Positions 16,672 to 25,919 of a stretch of 64,000 bases of DNA are shown here, one piece after another. This DNA comes from Acidobacteriota bacterium. GTDB taxonomy: Bacteria > Acidobacteriota > Blastocatellia > UBA7656. Under the pieces are notes generated by a model. That model saw only the letters and a program-made list of their open reading frames with translations, was not told the DNA's origin and searched no databases. Both the position numbers and the translations under genes were made by a program. The DNA lies in contig JBFMDH010000020.1 of NCBI GenBank assembly GCA_040754075.1, forward strand, positions 62,001-126,000, in the 5' to 3' direction. Position 1 is the stretch's first letter; each line of letters opens with the position of its first letter.

Positions 16672-16701
16672 TTGACAATAACAATGCTGGTTTCGTATCC
16701 T
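16672..16701 (+). promoter_or_regulatory. Promoter for rplM-rpsI
   Basis: TTGACA (16672-16677), an 18-bp spacer and TATCCT (16696-16701), 41 bp upstream of the rplM ATG. The two -35 boxes of the divergent promoters are only 13 bp apart, so polymerase binding may be mutually influenced. Confidence 0.6.
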
Positions 16702-16742
16702 GTCAGTTCGTTTTCTTTAAGGATAAATAGAGGATTCGCATC

Positions 16743-17177
16743 ATGGCAACATATATACCGAGTGGCAAGAATCTTGAGCAGACTCGCAAATGGCATTTGA
16801 TCGACGCCAACGGCAAAACTGTCGGTCGCCTGGCTTCGGAAGCTGCGAAATTGCTTATGGGTAAACACAAACCGAGTTTCACCCCGTTCATTGATGTCGG
16901 GGATCATGTGGTCATCATCAATGCCGACAAGGTGGTCTTTACCGGCAATAAACTGCAAGACAAAGTTTATCGTCATCACACGGGTTGGCCCGGTGGACTC
17001 AAAGAAGTGACGGCGCAAAAACAGATGCAGATTCATCCGGAGCGCGTATTGGAAGCCGCCATCAAAGGTATGCTTCCGAAAAATACGATTGGTCGTCACA
17101 TGGGCAAAAAACTGAAAGTTTATGTCGGCACAGACCATCCGCATCAAGCGCAGCAACCGGAACCTTATCAAGTCTAG
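16743..17177 (+). CDS. rplM: 50S ribosomal protein L13
   Basis: 144 aa. Typical L13 stretches are [71 protein letters not shown] and [36 protein letters not shown]. An early 50S assembly protein. AGAGG lies nine or so bases before the ATG. It is followed by rpsI, the near-universal partner. Confidence 0.97.
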   Translation: MATYIPSGKNLEQTRKWHLIDANGKTVGRLASEAAKLLMGKHKPSFTPFIDVGDHVVIINADKVVFTGNKLQDKVYRHHTGWPGGLKEVTAQKQMQIHPERVLEAAIKGMLPKNTIGRHMGKKLKVYVGTDHPHQAQQPEPYQV

Positions 17178-17280
17178 TTCAACCCCGTTGATTTAAGTGA
17201 GCCAGTAGCCCCGTTTTCGCGTTCAAGGCTTTTGCCAAAAGCATTTTAGGAAGAGACGCTATTTCATAGGAGATTTAATA

Positions 17281-17676
17281 GTGGCAGATACGACGTACAA
17301 TTATGGAACCGGTCGGCGCAAAAGCGCGACCGCGCGGGTTTATATCAAACCCGGCAGCGGTGACATCACCGTAAACAAACGCAAGTTTGAAGAGTATTTC
17401 CCGAATGAAATGCATCGGATGATTATTCGTCAACCGTTGCACCTTACGGATACCGCCGCGAAATTCGACATTCTCGTCAATGTCGATGGCGGGGGCATGT
17501 CCGGTCAGGCAGGTGCCGTGCGTCACGGCATCACCCGCGCCTTGATGGAACTCAACCCGGAACTTCGCGGACGTTTGAAAAAAGCCGGTTTCGTCACCCG
17601 CGACCCGCGTGCGAAAGAGCGCAAGAAATACGGACAAAAGGGCGCTCGCAAACGCTTCCAGTTCTCGAAACGCTAA
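17281..17676 (+). CDS. rpsI: 30S ribosomal protein S9
   Basis: 131 aa. [29 protein letters not shown] at the N-terminus and the basic tail [27 protein letters not shown], which reaches the P-site tRNA anticodon stem, identify S9. Start is GTG at 17281, preceded by AGGAG. The stop is followed directly by a family C heptad hairpin. Confidence 0.97.
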   Translation: MADTTYNYGTGRRKSATARVYIKPGSGDITVNKRKFEEYFPNEMHRMIIRQPLHLTDTAAKFDILVNVDGGGMSGQAGAVRHGITRALMELNPELRGRLKKAGFVTRDPRAKERKKYGQKGARKRFQFSKR

Positions 17677-17678
17677 TC

Positions 17679-17750
17679 AAATTGCGGATTGCAAATTGCG
17701 GATTGTAGAAATCTGTTTGCACTCCGAATTCTGCAATCCGCAATTGATAA
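17679..17750. repeat. Heptad-repeat hairpin, family C (GGATTGC units)
   Basis: Left arm 17679-17710 has AAATTGC, GGATTGC, AAATTGC, GGATTGT; right arm 17729-17750 has TGCAATC, CGCAATT, GATAATT. It starts two bases after the rpsI stop. Here the next gene (rpsB) begins 85 bp further on and keeps its own Shine-Dalgarno. Units match those at 13855-13906. Confidence 0.88.
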
Positions 17751-17835
17751 TTCCATTGCCAGCTTTTGTGATTGGTTGTTCCAACCGGAACGCAGGCTGG
17801 TGAGTACATAAACCAATTTTCGTAGGAGGATAGTT

Positions 17836-18804
17836 TTGGCTACAACAGTAACGATGAAAGAACTGCTTGAAGCCGGTGTTCACTTCGGACATCAGGTCAG
17901 GCGGTGGAACCCGAAAATGAAAGAATACATTTTCGGTGAACGCAACGGCATTTACATTATTGACCTGCAAAAAACTCAGAAACTTTTCAAAGACGCAGTC
18001 AAATTCGTTTCGCAAATCGCGATGGATGGCAAATCCTTCATGTTTGTCGGCACCAAACGTCAGGCACAAGACGCCGTTGAAGAAGAAGCGAAACGCTGCA
18101 ACCAATATTATGTTAATCAACGCTGGCTCGGTGGTCTGCTGACAAACTTCCAGACCGTACAGAAATCAATTCAAAAGATGAAAGACATCGAAGCCATGCG
18201 CGAAGATGGACGTTACGATTCCATCACCAAAAAAGAACGTCTGCAATATGACCGCGAACACGAATCCTTGAGCAAAAATCTTTCCGGTATTCGCGATATG
18301 AAACGCTTGCCGGACGTGATTTTTATCATTGATTCAAATAAAGAAGAGATTGCCGTCGCCGAAGCCAACAAACTTGGCATTCCGGTGGTCGCCATCGTTG
18401 ATACCAACTGCAATCCCGATGGCATTGATTACATCGTGCCGGGAAATGATGACGCCTTGAGAGCGGTTCGGTTGTTCGCTTCAAAAATGGCGGATGCCAT
18501 CATCGAAGGTCAGCAGATTGCCAAAGAGGGCGCTGCCGATGTTCCCGAAGAAGAAGCGGCGGCAGATGCTGACGCTGGGCAAAGCGATGCGCCGAGACGT
18601 GACCGCAAGAACCGACGCAAAGGCGGAGTTCGCACCACCTATGTTCCGCCTGATGCCCCACCGATTCCCGAAGTCGCTGCGGCAATTGACACCGTGGCTC
18701 CGGTTCAGGCTGAAGCCGCAACTGCAGCGGCAGGTGATGCGCCCGCCGCAGAGGCTGCACCCGCAGCAAGCGAACCGGCACCGAGCGCGGAAGCCTCTGA
18801 ATAA
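17836..18804 (+). CDS. rpsB: 30S ribosomal protein S2 with long Ala/Pro/Glu tail
   Basis: 322 aa. The core (residues 1-230) is standard S2: [41 protein letters not shown] and [26 protein letters not shown]. The final 90 or so residues form a low-complexity tail: acidic, then a basic [11 protein letters not shown] patch, then Ala/Pro/Glu repeats. Family members are usually 230-260 aa. Start is TTG at 17836 with a strong TAGGAGGA just upstream. The 85-bp leader between hairpin and start has short inverted repeats (GTTCC/GGAAC) that could take part in autoregulation, but this is weak. Confidence 0.96.
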   Translation: MATTVTMKELLEAGVHFGHQVRRWNPKMKEYIFGERNGIYIIDLQKTQKLFKDAVKFVSQIAMDGKSFMFVGTKRQAQDAVEEEAKRCNQYYVNQRWLGGLLTNFQTVQKSIQKMKDIEAMREDGRYDSITKKERLQYDREHESLSKNLSGIRDMKRLPDVIFIIDSNKEEIAVAEANKLGIPVVAIVDTNCNPDGIDYIVPGNDDALRAVRLFASKMADAIIEGQQIAKEGAADVPEEEAAADADAGQSDAPRRDRKNRRKGGVRTTYVPPDAPPIPEVAAAIDTVAPVQAEAATAAAGDAPAAEAAPAASEPAPSAEASE

Positions 18805-18827
18805 CTTCATCAGTCAGGATGACATCA

Positions 18828-18862
18828 AAAGGCGGAAGATTCATCCTTCCGCCTTTCGTTTA
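18828..18862 (+). terminator. Terminator or attenuator between rpsB and tsf
   Basis: Perfect 11-bp stem AAAGGCGGAAG / CTTCCGCCTTT with a 7-nt loop, followed by CGTTTATAA. The U-tract is short, so partial readthrough into tsf is likely. Confidence 0.65.
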
Positions 18863-18909
18863 TAACAACCATTCAACAAAGATTTTTACAAGAGAGGTAG
18901 GTATTATAA

Positions 18910-19584
18910 ATGTCAAACGCAATTTCACCGGCAGCAATTAAAGCATTAAGAGAAAAGACCGGCGCAGGCATGATGGAATGTAAATCGGCGCTTACCGAAG
19001 CCGGAGGCAACGAAGAAAAAGCCATCGAGGTGTTGCGCAAACGCGGACTCGCCACGGCAGCGAAAAAATCGGGTCGCGCCGCCGCCGAAGGCTTAGTGGA
19101 TTCTTACATTCACGCGGGCGGAAAAATCGGCGTGTTGGTTGAAATCAACTGCGAAACCGATTTCGTGGCGCGCGGCGAAGAGTTCCGCAATTTCGTTCAT
19201 GATGTCGCCATGCACATCACGGCTTCGGAACCGCGCTTCGTCAGCAAAGAAGAGGTGCCCGAAGAGGTGTTGGTGAAAGAACGTGAAATCGCCCTCGCTG
19301 CCGCCAAAGCCGACCCGAAAAACGCCAACAAACCTGAACAGGTTTTTGAAAAAATCGTCGAAGGCAGAATCAATAAGTTCTATCAGGAAGCCTGTCTGCT
19401 CGAACAACCTTATGTCAAAGACCAGGACATCACGGTTGGCAATCTGGTGACGCAAATGACCCAAAAGACCGGCGAGAACGTCAAGATTCGCCGCTTTGTG
19501 CGTTTCAAAATGGGCGAAGGTCTCGAAAAGCGATCATCCGATTTGGGCGCCGAAGTGCAGGAGTTGCTCGGCGGCAACGAATAA
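18910..19584 (+). CDS. tsf: Translation elongation factor Ts
   Basis: 224 aa. The N-terminal [51 protein letters not shown] is the EF-Ts UBA-like module with its signature; [30 protein letters not shown] follows. The protein is shorter than the 280-aa E. coli type and resembles the compact EF-Ts of Thermus, with only one core subdomain. It recycles EF-Tu-GDP. AAGAGAGGTAGG precedes the ATG. Confidence 0.96.
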   Translation: MSNAISPAAIKALREKTGAGMMECKSALTEAGGNEEKAIEVLRKRGLATAAKKSGRAAAEGLVDSYIHAGGKIGVLVEINCETDFVARGEEFRNFVHDVAMHITASEPRFVSKEEVPEEVLVKEREIALAAAKADPKNANKPEQVFEKIVEGRINKFYQEACLLEQPYVKDQDITVGNLVTQMTQKTGENVKIRRFVRFKMGEGLEKRSSDLGAEVQELLGGNE

Positions 19585-19599
19585 TTCAGGTTTCTTAAA

Positions 19600-19627
19600 A
19601 GCCTCTCCTCGTGAGAGGCTTTTTTTT
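19600..19627 (+). terminator. Rho-independent terminator after tsf
   Basis: AGCCTCTC / GAGAGGCT stem, 5-nt loop, then eight T residues. Strong terminator 15 bp after the tsf stop. Confidence 0.92.
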
Positions 19628-19645
19628 GTAAGGTGAAACAAAAAG

Positions 19646-20386
19646 ATGTCAGAATCAACACCCAGCCCCACAGCGATTTATAAACGAGTCCTGTTAAAAA
19701 TTTCCGGTGAAGCCTTGATGGGCGACCGCGGCTACGGCATTGACCCGGATACCATTAACCGCATTGCTGGTGAAATCCGAGAAGTTCACGCGCTCAACGT
19801 TGAAGTTGCCATCGTCGTTGGCGGCGGCAATATCTTTCGCGGCGTGGCGCTTTCCACCAAAGGCATGGATAGAGCTTCTGCCGATTACATGGGAATGCTT
19901 GCGACCGTGATGAACTCGCTCGCGTTGCAGGACGCGCTCGAAAAACAGGCAGTTTTCACGCGGGTGATGACGGCGATTGAAATGCACCAGATTGCCGAAC
20001 CCTTCATACGTCGCCGCGCCATTCGTCATGTGGAAAAAGGTCGCGTAGTAATTTTTGCCGCCGGCACCGGCAATCCCTATTTCACGACGGATTCTGCCGC
20101 CGCGCTTCGCGCTTTGGAAATTCGCGCCGATGCGATTTTGAAAGCTACGAAAGTTGATGGCATCTATACCGCAGACCCGACCAAAGACCCGACGGCGACC
20201 ATGTTTGACCGCCTGACTTACATGGACGTCATTCAACGCGATTTGAAAGTGATGGATACCTCAGCCATCAGCTTGTGTCGTGAACGCAATTTGCCGATTC
20301 ATGTTTTCAACCTTTATAAAGCGGGCAACATTGCGCGCGTCGTGAAGGGCGAAAAAATCGGCACGATTGTTTGCGCTTACGAATAA
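19646..20386 (+). CDS. pyrH: Uridylate kinase (UMP kinase)
   Basis: 246-aa amino-acid-kinase-fold UMP kinase. Motifs: [95 protein letters not shown]. It makes UDP for pyrimidine nucleotide synthesis. Classic position between tsf and frr. The ATG is at 19646 just past the tsf terminator. Confidence 0.97.
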   Translation: MSESTPSPTAIYKRVLLKISGEALMGDRGYGIDPDTINRIAGEIREVHALNVEVAIVVGGGNIFRGVALSTKGMDRASADYMGMLATVMNSLALQDALEKQAVFTRVMTAIEMHQIAEPFIRRRAIRHVEKGRVVIFAAGTGNPYFTTDSAAALRALEIRADAILKATKVDGIYTADPTKDPTATMFDRLTYMDVIQRDLKVMDTSAISLCRERNLPIHVFNLYKAGNIARVVKGEKIGTIVCAYE

Positions 20387-20459
20387 GTTTCGCAAAGCTT
20401 GCATTATTTACTGGCAAAATTCAAAATCTTAATCCTGAATTCAACCGTTGGAGATATTT

Positions 20460-21020
20460 ATGGAAGCTAAAGACATCATCAATGATGCTCGCAAACGAAT
20501 GGATAGCGCAGTTGAAGATGCACGCAAGAAACTGGCAGCCGTCCGCACCGGTCGCGCTTCGGTTAATTTACTCGACAACGTGACCATTGAATATTACGGT
20601 GCCACCATGCCGCTCAATCAGGTGGCGACGATTCACGCGCCCGAACCGACCATGCTCACGGTTGCGCCTTTCGACCCAACCCAACTGAACGGTATCGAAA
20701 AAGCCTTGCGCGCTTCGGATTTGGGACTCAATCCGTCAAATGACGGCAAATTGATTCGCGTGCCGATTCCGCCGCTCACCGAAGAACGCCGTAAACAGAT
20801 GGTGAAAGTGGTTCACGAAGTCGCCGAAGAACATCGCACAGCTATTCGCAATGTGCGTCGCGATGCTAATGACCATTTGAAAAAGCTCTTAAAAGACAAA
20901 GCGATTTCTGAAGATAATGAGCGTGATGCGCTCGATCAGGTGCAAAAACTCACAGACCTGCACATCACCAAAATCAACGAAGTCGCCACCCAGAAAGAAA
21001 AAGACATTCTGACCGTTTAA
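20460..21020 (+). CDS. frr: Ribosome recycling factor
   Basis: 186 aa. [50 protein letters not shown] and [36 protein letters not shown] are diagnostic of RRF, which splits post-termination ribosomes with EF-G. ATG 20460 is chosen because [10 protein letters not shown] matches the family start and GGAGAT lies just upstream; an in-frame TTG at 20448 is less likely. Followed by a terminator. Confidence 0.97.
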   Translation: MEAKDIINDARKRMDSAVEDARKKLAAVRTGRASVNLLDNVTIEYYGATMPLNQVATIHAPEPTMLTVAPFDPTQLNGIEKALRASDLGLNPSNDGKLIRVPIPPLTEERRKQMVKVVHEVAEEHRTAIRNVRRDANDHLKKLLKDKAISEDNERDALDQVQKLTDLHITKINEVATQKEKDILTV

Positions 21021-21056
21021 GCGGTAAACCTTTTGCTGATTCATCACCTTCGCCAG

Positions 21057-21096
21057 GCAGAGGGACTTTTGCAGGTCTCTCTGCTTTTTCATTTTT
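21057..21096 (+). terminator. Rho-independent terminator after frr
   Basis: Stem GCAGAGGGAC / GTCTCTCTGC (one G-U pair), 8-nt loop, then TTTTTCATTTTTT. Ends the rplM-frr region. Confidence 0.85.
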
Positions 21097-21311
21097 TCAC
21101 TCTCGACCCGGAAAGTTGCGAAAAATTTAACCGACTTGTTGCCCATCATTTTAACTTGGGGTTGCGCGACCAGCCGGTTTTCGCTCTAATACCAATGGTT
21201 CATTTCAGGAGCAGCCTGTGGGCTTCCTCCTCCGCTCCAGAGCAAAAACAGTTCCAGTCACGGCGCTAGTGGCGGTGGCTTGCCTATTCCACATAAGGCG
21301 GAAGATTGAAG

Positions 21312-22703
21312 ATGAATCAATACGACCTCATTGTCATCGGTTCGGGACCGGCGGGACAGCGCGCCGCCATTCAAGGCGCAAAAATCGGGAAACGGGTCGC
21401 TCTGGTTGAAAAACGCGAAGTCGTCGGAGGTGCCTGCATCAATACCGGAACGATTCCCAGTAAAACCATGCGTGAAGCGGTCATGCATTTGTCCGGTTAT
21501 AGCTATCACGGCATCTATGGAATGAATTATCGCGTGAAAGAAAAAATTACCGTCGGCGATCTCTCTTTCCGTGTTCAACAAGTCATTAAAACCGAAATCG
21601 ACATTATCAACGCGCAACTATCGCGCAACGGTATTGATATGCTCACCGGCAGCGCGAGTTTTGTAGACCCACATCGTTTGCGGGTTGAAAATTCTCGCGG
21701 ACAAGCTGAATACACCGCCGATTTCATTATCATTGCCACCGGCACGAAGCCCGCCGAATCCACCAAAGTCCCGATTAACGGCAGAAACATTATCAACAGT
21801 GACCAGATTTATTGTTTGCCGGAAATCCCTAAAACTTTAATCATCGTTGGCGGCGGCGTGATTGGCGTCGAATACGCTTCGATGTTCGCGGTGCTCGGGT
21901 CGCGGGTGATTCTCGTCGAAAAGCAGGGTCGGTTATTGAATTTTGCCGACCAGGAAATGATTGAGGCATTGTGTTATCACCTGCGCGACAACCGCGTGAC
22001 CTTGCGCCTCAATGAAGAAGTGGAAAGCGTCGAAGAAAATCCTGATGGCACAGTGGTCGCCAATCTCAAAAGCAAGAAAAAAATATCCGGTGATGCGTTG
22101 CTGTATTCGGTCGGTCGACAAGGCAACACGGAAGATTTGCATCTCGCCGCCGCCGGACTTGAAGCGGACGAGCGCGGGCGCATCAGCGTCAATGAAAATT
22201 ATCAAACCGCGCAAGCTCACCTTTATGCAGTGGGCGACATCATCGGCTTTCCGCAACTCGCGTCGGTTTCGATGGAACAGGGCAGGCTTTCGGTCGGTCA
22301 CGCCTTTAATATCAAATTGCAAAGCGACCCGGCGAATTACCCTTATGGTATTTATGCGATTCCCGAAATTTCTTTCGTCGGCAAAACCGAAGAACAACTC
22401 ACCGATGAAGACGTGCCCTATGAAGTCGGAGTCGCTTATTATCGCGAGATTGCGCGCGGGCAAATTCGCGGCGATACCACCGGACGTTTGAAAATTATTT
22501 TTCATCGTGAAACCAGAGAAATACTGGGCGTTCACATTATCGGCGAAGGCGCAGCCGAACTGTTGCACATCGGACAGGCGGTTATGACATTGCGCGGCAC
22601 CGTCGATTATTTCGTCAACACCGTATTCAACTACCCGACGCTTGCCGAATGTTACAAAGCCGCCGCCTTTAACGGCATCAATAAACTGGCGCGCTTTGCC
22701 TGA
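21312..22703 (+). CDS. sthA: Soluble pyridine nucleotide transhydrogenase (Si-specific)
   Basis: 463-aa FAD flavoprotein of the pyridine nucleotide-disulfide oxidoreductase fold: FAD motif VIGSGPAGQRAA at the N-terminus, NAD(P) motif IIVGGGVIGVEYASMF, second FAD motif HLYAVGDIIG. The redox-active CxxxxC of lipoamide dehydrogenase is absent: the loop reads ACINTGTIPSKT, with C42 but threonine at 47. The C-terminal FNYPTLAECYK lacks the catalytic His-Glu of lipoamide dehydrogenase. Both changes point to SthA, which balances NADPH and NADH. ATG 21312 gives the canonical N-terminus; the in-frame TTG at 21306 adds only two residues. Confidence 0.9.
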   Translation: MNQYDLIVIGSGPAGQRAAIQGAKIGKRVALVEKREVVGGACINTGTIPSKTMREAVMHLSGYSYHGIYGMNYRVKEKITVGDLSFRVQQVIKTEIDIINAQLSRNGIDMLTGSASFVDPHRLRVENSRGQAEYTADFIIIATGTKPAESTKVPINGRNIINSDQIYCLPEIPKTLIIVGGGVIGVEYASMFAVLGSRVILVEKQGRLLNFADQEMIEALCYHLRDNRVTLRLNEEVESVEENPDGTVVANLKSKKKISGDALLYSVGRQGNTEDLHLAAAGLEADERGRISVNENYQTAQAHLYAVGDIIGFPQLASVSMEQGRLSVGHAFNIKLQSDPANYPYGIYAIPEISFVGKTEEQLTDEDVPYEVGVAYYREIARGQIRGDTTGRLKIIFHRETREILGVHIIGEGAAELLHIGQAVMTLRGTVDYFVNTVFNYPTLAECYKAAAFNGINKLARFA

Positions 22704-22739
22704 GATTAGGCGTTCGCTTTTTTGAAGAGAGGTCAGCTT

Positions 22740-23636
22740 ATGCCATTAGCGATTGGCGTTCTGGCAGCCGAAAATATTGTTGCCGGGCTTGTAGAGAATG
22801 ACCAACTGGTCGGCTCGATTCATACCTATCCCGAAGCCAGTCATCGCAGAGATATATTTGAAGGTTTACCTACCGAAGACATCGTGCAGAAAATTTTCGA
22901 GCAAATCGAAGCGGTGCGCGGCGGGCAAGAGATTGCCGCCGTCGGTCTTGGATTTCCGGGTTTTATTCAAAACGATGTCGTACAAGAATGCCCGAACATT
23001 CCCCAGGTCAAAGGATATAATATTTGCGCCTTGCTCACAGCGGCTTTGCGTGACGCCAAGCTCAACACCAAGGTCTCGCTACTCAATGATGCGGATGCGA
23101 TTGCCGCAGGCATCGCCGTCGAACAAGGCGAGGTTGGCAAATTGATTCGCATCTGGTTTTTAGGCAATGGCGTCGGTTGCGGACATTATCCGCTGATTGG
23201 AGAGGTCATGGAAGAAGGTCACATGGTTGTGACCCTCGACCCGAAAGAAAACTTTTGCGGCTGCGGCGGCATCGGTCACCTCGAAGGCATTATGGGCTAT
23301 CGCGCCATGCGTCTCAGATTTTTAGACCTCGAACCTGAAGAAGTTTTCGCAGAAGCTCAGCAGGGCGATGAACGTTGCGTCGAGTTTGTAAAACTCTGGC
23401 ATCGCGCGCTGGCGGCGGCAACCGCATCCAGCATTCATATGTATGGCGCGGGTAAATTTTATATTTCCGGTCCTAACGCAAAATTCGTGAGCGTCAATTT
23501 ACTGCAAGAATATTTGTATGAAATGGTGAAGATGAGTTCGTTGCAGGGCAGTTCGTTTGAAACCGTCTCGACGACCGAAGAGATTGCCATCATCGGTGCA
23601 GCCCATAGCGCATTGCTGGCAAATGGTCAGGTTTGA
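22740..23636 (+). CDS. ROK-family protein (sugar kinase-like)
   Basis: 298 aa. Actin-like ATPase fold of ROK proteins: LNDADAIAAGIA supplies the catalytic aspartate region, and NFCGCGGIGHLEGIMGYRAM corresponds to the ROK zinc motif. The usual third zinc cysteine (GCLE in glucokinases) is replaced by histidine (GHLE), and the N-terminal phosphate loop is degenerate (IGVLAAENIVAGLV rather than DxGGTK). It may bind or phosphorylate a sugar, or be a catalytically altered member. It begins 37 bp after sthA with a GAGAGGTC ribosome binding site, so the two are likely cotranscribed. Confidence 0.7.
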   Translation: MPLAIGVLAAENIVAGLVENDQLVGSIHTYPEASHRRDIFEGLPTEDIVQKIFEQIEAVRGGQEIAAVGLGFPGFIQNDVVQECPNIPQVKGYNICALLTAALRDAKLNTKVSLLNDADAIAAGIAVEQGEVGKLIRIWFLGNGVGCGHYPLIGEVMEEGHMVVTLDPKENFCGCGGIGHLEGIMGYRAMRLRFLDLEPEEVFAEAQQGDERCVEFVKLWHRALAAATASSIHMYGAGKFYISGPNAKFVSVNLLQEYLYEMVKMSSLQGSSFETVSTTEEIAIIGAAHSALLANGQV

Positions 23637-23748
23637 ATAGTAGCGGCGAAAGCGTAAAACGTTTTTTTTACCTTCAAATTGATGCCGAACGGCAAACTAC
23701 AGTTTCAAAGCCTGGTGGAGATTTTTATTTGACGTTCAACTGATTGGC

Positions 23749-24168
23749 TTACTCAATAACAATTTTGCGCTCTGACTCGTTCAAATATTCGATATGAATT
23801 TTAATCGCCCCTTCGGGCACATAGCCTAAACGTTCAGCCCATTCAATCAACACAACCGCAGCAGGCTTTTCAAGAATTTCTTCCAGTCCAAGCCCGACGC
23901 ACGCCTGTTCATCAAGCCTGTACAAATCAATATGAAAAAGCCGTAGCCGCCCTTCGTGTTCATTGATTAAGGTAAATGACGGACTCGTTACATCCACAGG
24001 GTCAATGCCAAGTCCCGCAGCCAAGCCTTTCGCAAAAACCGTTTTGCCTGCGCCGAGGTCGCCGCTTAGCAGAACAATCGCTCGCCGGTTAATTTGTTCG
24101 CCGAGGCGTTCGCCAAGCGCAAAAGTCTCTTCTTCGCCATGCGTGATGATTTCACCTGTGATATTCAT
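23749..24168 (-). CDS. tsaE: tRNA threonylcarbamoyladenosine biosynthesis ATPase
   Basis: 139 aa. The Walker A motif LLSGDLGAGKTVFAKGLAAGLG, VTSPSFTLINEHEG, LFHIDLYRLDE and VVLIEWAERLG are the classic TsaE set. The ATPase supports the TsaBD complex that makes t6A37 in ANN-decoding tRNAs. Convergent with the ROK gene. Length is at the short end but complete. Confidence 0.93.
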   Translation of the reverse strand: MNITGEIITHGEEETFALGERLGEQINRRAIVLLSGDLGAGKTVFAKGLAAGLGIDPVDVTSPSFTLINEHEGRLRLFHIDLYRLDEQACVGLGLEEILEKPAAVVLIEWAERLGYVPEGAIKIHIEYLNESERKIVIE

Positions 24169-24264
24169 TGGTCACTTGATAATAAACTTTTTGTTAATCG
24201 GCTGTCATACTGTAGGCTTGAAAAAATTCGTCAATCGACTGTCGGTTGAAAGGAGACGCTGCGA

Positions 24265-25158
24265 GTGATTAAACATCTCTTGGGAATCTATCTCCTGCTG
24301 GTATCCGTTGTTTGCATCATTTTGCCATCTACGCAAGGCGCGCATTTCATATCCGGGCAACGAAAGCCATCACCGAACCTGCGCTGCACTCAGGCGGCAT
24401 TGGATTCAATCATCGAAATGCCCGAACTGGAATACGAGTGCATCGGTAACGAAGAAGACGATTTAAAAAGTTTGGAACGCCGCAAGGCAATGCAGGAATA
24501 TTTGCAAGCGATTGAATCAAACTTCGCCGACAAAGCCTGGTGGGCGACATCGGTTGAACAGTTAAATGCCTGCGCCATTGCCAAAGAAGCGCGTGCCTTA
24601 ACTAAAAGTGAAGGCGATGATTTCGAGATGAATATTCATTTGTATGGCGATGGACAAACGCGACTGGTTTCTGTCGTTGACCCTTGCATCCATTACAGCT
24701 ACAGCACACTCAATACCTATATTTTAGAGCGCGTCGGTGAACAGGTTTTCGCCACTCAAATTTTAAACGCTTATTACACGCGCATTGACGCAGCACTAGC
24801 TTTGGATGTGGCTGAACATCAGGGTGAGCGATTGCTGTTTGTCACCACCAACACCTCAGATGGAATGATGCCGCCGGATTTATTTACGACCTTCAAGGTT
24901 TACACCATCAACTCACGCACGCATCGCGCCGTGCCGAAAAAAATTTTTAAAGAGAATAGCAAATTGACTAATGAATTCCGCTTTGACCAATATCTGTTTA
25001 CCGGTAGAGACGCTCATTTAGCCAATCGCTGGCAACCGCCTAAAATCATTTTGAATAGAAGCCTTGCGCCGCGTTTTTATGTTTACACACCGCGCAAACA
25101 TCGCCTCGTGCGCGAGACGTATATCTGGAAAGGTCGGTATTATGAATTTGCCGGATAA
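24265..25158 (+). CDS. Exported protein of unknown function
   Basis: 297 aa starting at GTG 24265, with AAAGGAGA about 12 bp upstream. Residues 1-25 form a signal peptide (LLGIYLLLVSVVCIILPSTQGA). The mature part has four or five cysteines (RCTQ, YECIG, NACA, DPCIH), which may form disulfides in the periplasm. The C-terminus is basic and aromatic. No family recognised. Divergent from tsaE. Confidence 0.55.
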   Translation: MIKHLLGIYLLLVSVVCIILPSTQGAHFISGQRKPSPNLRCTQAALDSIIEMPELEYECIGNEEDDLKSLERRKAMQEYLQAIESNFADKAWWATSVEQLNACAIAKEARALTKSEGDDFEMNIHLYGDGQTRLVSVVDPCIHYSYSTLNTYILERVGEQVFATQILNAYYTRIDAALALDVAEHQGERLLFVTTNTSDGMMPPDLFTTFKVYTINSRTHRAVPKKIFKENSKLTNEFRFDQYLFTGRDAHLANRWQPPKIILNRSLAPRFYVYTPRKHRLVRETYIWKGRYYEFAG

Positions 25159-25218
25159 ACGATGATTCAAATAATTCAATACCAGCTTTGGCAATCAATC
25201 TTTTATGATACATATGTC

Positions 25219-25698
25219 TTAATAAGACCCAGGTCGTTCAATGCGGAACATATAGCAGCCATAGCCCAGATTTCGCGCGTGCAGGTAAGCAATCTCTGAG
25301 TTCGTAAACATTTCGGCAATAACCTCTTCTACCTGTCGCGCTCTTACCGCTTGTGCATCAACAATCCGGTCTTCAGCGTTGTAGGCGCGAAGTACCACCT
25401 CTCTACGAGGAAATTCGGGCGGATAGTTATTTATATCCGCATAAGGCTCGCACGACCGCTCGTGAATAAAAACCGGTCCAACCTCTGCATAGGGCTGTCT
25501 GGATAGAAACGGTTGGTGCGCCATGAGAATGACCCCTTCATCCGGTTGCGACAGTTTGAGACAGACACGGCACTGGTGTCGTTCACCATCGCGGAGCACC
25601 GCTAGTAAATTATCAAAGACATCACGCTGCGACTCGCGTGCTTTAGTTGCTACCTCGGAGGGTATAGAAATGATTTTAAACTTGTCGTTGGTTGTCAT
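25219..25698 (-). CDS. DUF1203-type protein
   Basis: 159 aa. The order of motifs matches DUF1203: HQCRVCLKLSQPDEGVILMAHQPF, YAEVGPVFIHERSCEPY, FPRREVVLRAYNAEDRIVDAQAV and a C-terminal EIAYLHARNLGYGCYMFRIER. The family is common in proteobacteria and soil bacteria, with no known function. Cytosolic, no signal peptide. Confidence 0.8.
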   Translation of the reverse strand: MTTNDKFKIISIPSEVATKARESQRDVFDNLLAVLRDGERHQCRVCLKLSQPDEGVILMAHQPFLSRQPYAEVGPVFIHERSCEPYADINNYPPEFPRREVVLRAYNAEDRIVDAQAVRARQVEEVIAEMFTNSEIAYLHARNLGYGCYMFRIERPGSY

Positions 25699-25892
25699 AA
25701 TGCATCAAGCATAGTCAGATGCAGGAAAAATGTCTGGCTGAAAACGGACACCTCATTTCAGTCGAGTGGGCGGTTAGAAGTTACTCGGTTCAACAGTCGC
25801 TTTTGCACTAAGCGAAGCCACTTTTTTATGCGCTGAATAACCGGTAGACTGGAACCGTAGAAAGGAATTTTTAATACCTGTTCCAACGGTTT

Positions 25893-25913
25893 AAAGCAGA
25901 AAGCAGAAAGCAA
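25893..25913. repeat. Short single-arm heptad repeat (AAAGCAG units)
   Basis: AAAGCAG, AAAGCAG, AAAGCAA in tandem, ending seven bases before the acetyltransferase ATG. No complementary arm is found nearby. Period and location resemble the two-armed elements. Confidence 0.6.
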
Positions 25914-25919
25914 CCCAAG

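Noticed and set aside
21312-22703. Lipoamide dehydrogenase
   Set aside because: The redox-active cysteine pair and the C-terminal His-Glu are missing; the sequence fits SthA.
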